A stretch of 64,000 nt of DNA from positions 62,001-126,000 of the forward strand of contig NZ_JABMCC010000121.1 of NCBI RefSeq assembly GCF_013359905.1, given 5' to 3'. Position numbers and translations under genes: made by a program. This document shows, one piece after another, positions 61,032 to 64,000 of this stretch. Each line of letters starts with the position of its first letter. The stretch's first letter is position 1. The DNA is from Paenibacillus taichungensis. GTDB taxonomy: Bacteria; Bacillota; Bacilli; Paenibacillales; Paenibacillaceae. The notes beneath the pieces were generated by a model that made no database searches, was not told the DNA's origin, and was given only the letters and a program-made list of their open reading frames with translations.

Positions 61032-61772
61032 ATGAAAAAGAAAATGTTCTTTTTGCTACTAGTTATAGTACTCGTTACTTCAGAGGTAATTATGATATGG
61101 TTTTCTGGGTTAGAACCTCCCGCATATCAGGTGGAAAATGATAACGATACCAGCTCTTCAGGCTTGCATAACAAGGCATCATCAATACCCAATATCATTG
61201 AAATCACGAATGAAGAAGCAACCCTACAATTACCTCTTAACGACGTCCCAGAGTATAAGCGCTACCTGATGAACGAACAGGACTTCCAAACTGAAATAGA
61301 TCGTACATATGTGGAAGTATTGGAGGTGCCTTCTTCGGAAACATATTCGATGCTAAAGTATGGCTGTGGAACCAAAGCTTGCTTTACCCTTCTCGTGAAG
61401 ACTGATGATATAGGGACGCATAGCTTGCCGTTGCCTGAGGGCATTTTACAAGATTATAAACTTTCCTCTGACTATCAGCAGGTGTTAATTCGATATGCTT
61501 ATGATGAAGGCGGTCTGGTCAAGAGACATATCCTTGTTGCTGTGGATCTCAAAAAATTAAAAATCATTCCATATGCATCAACTGATTTGGAAGAAGCATT
61601 TATGTTGAAACCGACCTGGCCAATCATCTCTTATGAATGGATAGACAATAACCATTTCACGATTGAAACAGCAGCATTAGAAACAAGTGAATATAACGTA
61701 CTTAAGGATTGGTTTGATTCCAATGATCGTGAAACGAGGAAGGTAACCATTCGGTTAAATTCATTGGATTAA
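61032..61772 (+). CDS. Secreted or membrane-anchored hypothetical protein
   Basis: A 246-residue protein. KKKMFFLLLVIVLVTSEVIMIWF is a signal anchor. The rest is an extracytoplasmic beta-rich domain with one possible disulfide (YGCGTKACF). GGAGGAG lies 6 bases before the ATG at 61032; upstream in-frame codons are rejected. No family recognised. The next lipoprotein gene follows 31 bases later, so they may be co-transcribed. Confidence 0.7.
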   Translation: MKKKMFFLLLVIVLVTSEVIMIWFSGLEPPAYQVENDNDTSSSGLHNKASSIPNIIEITNEEATLQLPLNDVPEYKRYLMNEQDFQTEIDRTYVEVLEVPSSETYSMLKYGCGTKACFTLLVKTDDIGTHSLPLPEGILQDYKLSSDYQQVLIRYAYDEGGLVKRHILVAVDLKKLKIIPYASTDLEEAFMLKPTWPIISYEWIDNNHFTIETAALETSEYNVLKDWFDSNDRETRKVTIRLNSLD

Positions 61773-61803
61773 TTTTAGCTATTTAGTGAGAGGGGACAGT
61801 GAT

Positions 61804-62568
61804 TTGATAAAAGAAATAGCTTCATTGATATTGTTGAGTGCAGTTCTTTTTGGAGGATGCCAATCAGATTCGTTAGTTTCTATACAGCAGGAACAAGTAG
61901 TGTCTCCCACCATGCAGGTAACTAAGAAGCCGAAACAAGAAACAAATTCAAAATTAAAATTAATCGGACCTTCTGAGGATGGACAAGTAAAACTTTATGC
62001 AAATAAAGAAACGGAAGATGCAATTGAAAGAGTAACTCTAGATATAAACGGGCGCACAAAAGATTTTGATTGGAGCATCTCTCATTATTCGGGAACGGAG
62101 CCGCAGTTATTTTATACCGATCTTACCGGTGATGGTAAGGAAGAGGCTGTAATAATCATTCAGACTGGCCGAGGGACAGGCTTGAATAACTATGAAATTC
62201 ATGTCGTTAACTCTGATAACTTAACTGAAATTAAAGTACAGCGTTATGAGGATATTGTTACTGAGCATATTGAATCGCGTATATCTAAAAATGATGATGG
62301 TACATTAGCTATTACAGTGAATTCAAAAGGACAAGTAGATAATTTCAATTATGATTTCGATCCAGCACCAGACTATAATCAAGATGAGCTTGCTTTCGGC
62401 GGTGTAGTTATTTATACAATGGATAATCACAAAATTAAATTAAGTCTTCCAGGCTCTATTGGTATATCTCCTACATATGTGTGTGACTTCAATATCACGT
62501 ATACCTTCGATAAAGACGACAATGAATTTATTGTTGATCAGATTGAAGTTGAACCTGTTGAAAAATAG
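61804..62568 (+). CDS. Lipoprotein with FG-GAP-like segment, TTG start
   Basis: About 254 residues. The signal peptide ends in lipobox LFGGC. The mature part contains LFYTDLTGDGKEEAVIIIQTGRGTG, a calcium-loop pattern seen in VCBS/FG-GAP repeats and in Paenibacillus envelope lipoproteins. GAGAGGGGA lies 7 bases before the TTG at 61804; an in-frame GTG at 61786 would put charged residues before the signal peptide and overlaps that SD. Function unknown. Confidence 0.72.
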   Translation: MIKEIASLILLSAVLFGGCQSDSLVSIQQEQVVSPTMQVTKKPKQETNSKLKLIGPSEDGQVKLYANKETEDAIERVTLDINGRTKDFDWSISHYSGTEPQLFYTDLTGDGKEEAVIIIQTGRGTGLNNYEIHVVNSDNLTEIKVQRYEDIVTEHIESRISKNDDGTLAITVNSKGQVDNFNYDFDPAPDYNQDELAFGGVVIYTMDNHKIKLSLPGSIGISPTYVCDFNITYTFDKDDNEFIVDQIEVEPVEK

Positions 62569-62570
62569 AT

Positions 62571-62606
62571 AAAAAGCTTGTTCCAATTTTGGGGCAAGCT
62601 TTTTGG
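62571..62606 (+). terminator. Terminator after lipoprotein pair
   Basis: A perfect 10-bp stem aaaaagcttg/caagcttttt with a 14-base loop. Confidence 0.85.
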
Positions 62607-62646
62607 GCATTTGAATGAATTAATTCCATGGTCATAATTTAATGAA

Positions 62647-62701
62647 TTGACATTTTTAATGGGGAAAGTTATCTTAGTCTAAATAGTTAAGTTATTAACT
62701 A
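62647..62701 (+). promoter_or_regulatory. marR promoter and operator
   Basis: TTGACA (62647-62652), 17-base spacer, TATCTT (62670-62675). The perfect palindrome TAGTTAA-GTTA-TTAACTA follows at 62684-62701, just past the expected transcription start. An identical half-site pair recurs at 63321. Confidence 0.75.
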
Positions 62702-62721
62702 AATGGAGAGGAACAGAACGT

Positions 62722-63213
62722 ATGGATCATTTACAAGAAGAAAACTTGCCATTAATTGACTCTAAACGAGATGCGCTGCAGGAATATTTACTTCATCTGC
62801 CGCTGCCAAATGCAGCTTTTTTCACGATGGTTGAGGCGACTGCCAACCTGGTAGCCGTATCGGAAAAATACTGGCAATCTCAAGGGCTGAATGGAGCAAG
62901 AATCCGTGTGCTTGTGGAGATTGCCAAAGATGGGGGAACGATGCTACCTTCAGTGCTTGCCGAAAAGATTGGTGTTACCAAGGCCAACATTAGCTTACTG
63001 CTAACCCCACTGGAGCGTGATGGTTATATCGCAAGAGCTGAACATGCACGAGATGGTCGCAAGACAGTCATTTCCATTACCGATGCTGGGCGGACATTAT
63101 TGAGTGGGCATCTGCCGGGAAACCGTGAAGCTGTGGCCAGACAGATGGGCAAGTTGGATGAACAGGAGCAGCATCAGTTGATTGTTTTATTACAGAAGCT
63201 GAACAGGTCTTAA
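62722..63213 (+). CDS. MarR family regulator
   Basis: A 163-residue winged-helix protein. GARIRVLVEIAKDGGTMLPSVLAEKIGVTKANISLLLTPLERDGYIARAEHARDGRKTVISITDAGRTLL is the full MarR wHTH with the DGR wing. There is no cysteine, which argues against thiol-switch sensing of the OhrR/YodB kind. Two identical palindromes lie in front of this gene and in front of the oxidoreductase at 63376, so it probably represses both. Confidence 0.9.
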   Translation: MDHLQEENLPLIDSKRDALQEYLLHLPLPNAAFFTMVEATANLVAVSEKYWQSQGLNGARIRVLVEIAKDGGTMLPSVLAEKIGVTKANISLLLTPLERDGYIARAEHARDGRKTVISITDAGRTLLSGHLPGNREAVARQMGKLDEQEQHQLIVLLQKLNRS

Positions 63214-63320
63214 TACATTTTAAAACGATTTTAAGCTCATTCTGGGGCCGGATATATGGAAAGGAATATGATTAGTTCAGCGAGGAATATGTTGAAGTCC
63301 AGCTGATCATTCTGTCCATT

Positions 63321-63338
63321 TAGTTAATAGCTTAACTA
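63321..63338. promoter_or_regulatory. Second MarR operator
   Basis: TAGTTAA-TAGC-TTAACTA has the same 7-base arms and 4-base spacer as the palindrome before marR, 38 bases upstream of the QorB-like ATG. Confidence 0.75.
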
Positions 63339-63375
63339 CTTAATGGTGATTCATTTATAGGAGGGGGAGAACACG

Positions 63376-64000
63376 ATGTCTATTATGATTACTGGAGCGA
63401 ATGGACAACTAGGCAATCTGATTATCGCAAATCTGCTAGCCAAGATCCCGGCTACCCAAATTATTGCAGGTGTCCGTAATTTGGGTATGTCCTCAACCTT
63501 AGAAGCTCTGAAGGATCAGGGTGGAGAGGTACGCTACATGGACTATGATCGTCCGGAAACATGCCAGAAAGCTTTTACCGGTGTGAATAAATTGCTGTTG
63601 ATCTCTAGCTCACATACCGATGATACAGTACGGCTAACTCAACATACTAGTGTAATTAATGCAGCGAGGAAAGCAGGAGTTGAACATATCCTCTATACTA
63701 GCTTTGCTTTTCCGCAGACGGGTCTTAAAATTCCAGTAAGCGTTCATAGACTTACCGAGCAGGTCATAATTGATTCAGGTATAAAGTATACGATTTTGCG
63801 TAACGGGCTGTACATTGATTTTGTGGATGTACTTGGATTAAATGAGGCGATACAAAGTGGTGTACTGACAACTCGTCCAGGAAATTGGCGATTCAATGCT
63901 GTAACACGTAGCGATCTTGCACAGGCAATTGCGAACGTACTCGCAGGCAAAGGATATGAGCAGCAAATCTATGAGCTGGCCGCGTCAAAAACTTGGACCT
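63376..64000 (+). CDS. NAD(P)-binding quinone oxidoreductase, QorB/NmrA-like, 3' end outside window
   Basis: 208 codons are visible and the frame is open at base 64000. The start SIMITGANGQLGNLI is the Rossmann glycine motif (GxxGxxG). KLLLISSS, VEHILYTSFAFP, KYTILRNGLY and AVTRSDLAQAIANVLAG follow the QorB/SDR_a pattern of NAD(P)H:quinone oxidoreductases. AGGAGGGGGAG lies 8 bases before the ATG. The MarR palindrome upstream suggests induction by quinones or related electrophiles (inference). Confidence 0.85.
   Translation, partial: MSIMITGANGQLGNLIIANLLAKIPATQIIAGVRNLGMSSTLEALKDQGGEVRYMDYDRPETCQKAFTGVNKLLLISSSHTDDTVRLTQHTSVINAARKAGVEHILYTSFAFPQTGLKIPVSVHRLTEQVIIDSGIKYTILRNGLYIDFVDVLGLNEAIQSGVLTTRPGNWRFNAVTRSDLAQAIANVLAGKGYEQQIYELAASKTWT

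Overview
The window looks like chromosomal DNA of a Paenibacillus-type Firmicute. The signs are strong AGGAGG-type ribosome binding sites, TTG and GTG starts, a cyclodextrin glucanotransferase (CGTase) of the Paenibacillus/Bacillus circulans type, a LacI/CcpA-controlled maltodextrin system with no dedicated ATPase gene, and many short lipoprotein genes. No rRNA, tRNA, CRISPR array or insertion sequence was recognised. The first and last genes are cut by the window edges.

1-8.8 kb: the end of a GH127 beta-L-arabinofuranosidase, then a three-gene operon (membrane protein, VWA/solute-binding protein, TelA), a YoaK-type membrane protein, an oxalate-decarboxylase-like bicupin and a TetR regulator. 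8.8-25.4 kb: an SDR dehydrogenase, then a starch/cyclodextrin locus with a LacI-type regulator, a malEFG-type importer, an MFS exporter, CGTase, and a cyclomaltodextrinase/neopullulanase. CGTase would act outside the cell, the ABC importer would take up linear or cyclic dextrins, and the GH13 enzyme at 23.6 kb would hydrolyse them inside. LacI-type palindromes and cre sites sit at the expected promoters. Lodged in this locus at 19.2-23.4 kb is a tightly coupled three-gene cassette: an esterase, a BtrH-like protein fused to an acyl carrier domain, and an adenylating acyl ligase. It looks like a small uncharacterised acyl-transfer pathway.

25.6-35.4 kb: mixed metabolic and surface genes (secreted protein, epoxide hydrolase, large GH2 enzyme, RCC1-repeat protein, VOC protein) plus a putAbiC-type abortive infection protein. 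35.4-48.1 kb: an AT-rich polymorphic-toxin region. Two WXG100-type toxins share their N-terminal two thirds and differ at the tip. Between them is an array of immunity-like genes, an orphan toxin tip and several broken genes. Two separate relics show that the first toxin was once followed by the 5' end of the same PLD-helicase gene that follows the second toxin. I read this as a tandem duplication whose helicase relic was later filled with toxin-tip and immunity cassettes.

48.1-55.2 kb continues as a defence-like island: a membrane protein, a frameshifted DUF2075/PD-(D/E)XK helicase, an XRE regulator next to a frameshifted HEPN-like gene, and a nucleotide pyrophosphohydrolase overlapping a second PLD-helicase. 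55.2-64 kb: a decayed ORF with an 11-G tract, a matrixin metalloprotease, small secreted proteins and lipoproteins (one with an ATA start), a MerR/DUF2268 pair, and a MarR regulator with two identical palindromic operators, one of them in front of a QorB-like oxidoreductase cut by the window end.
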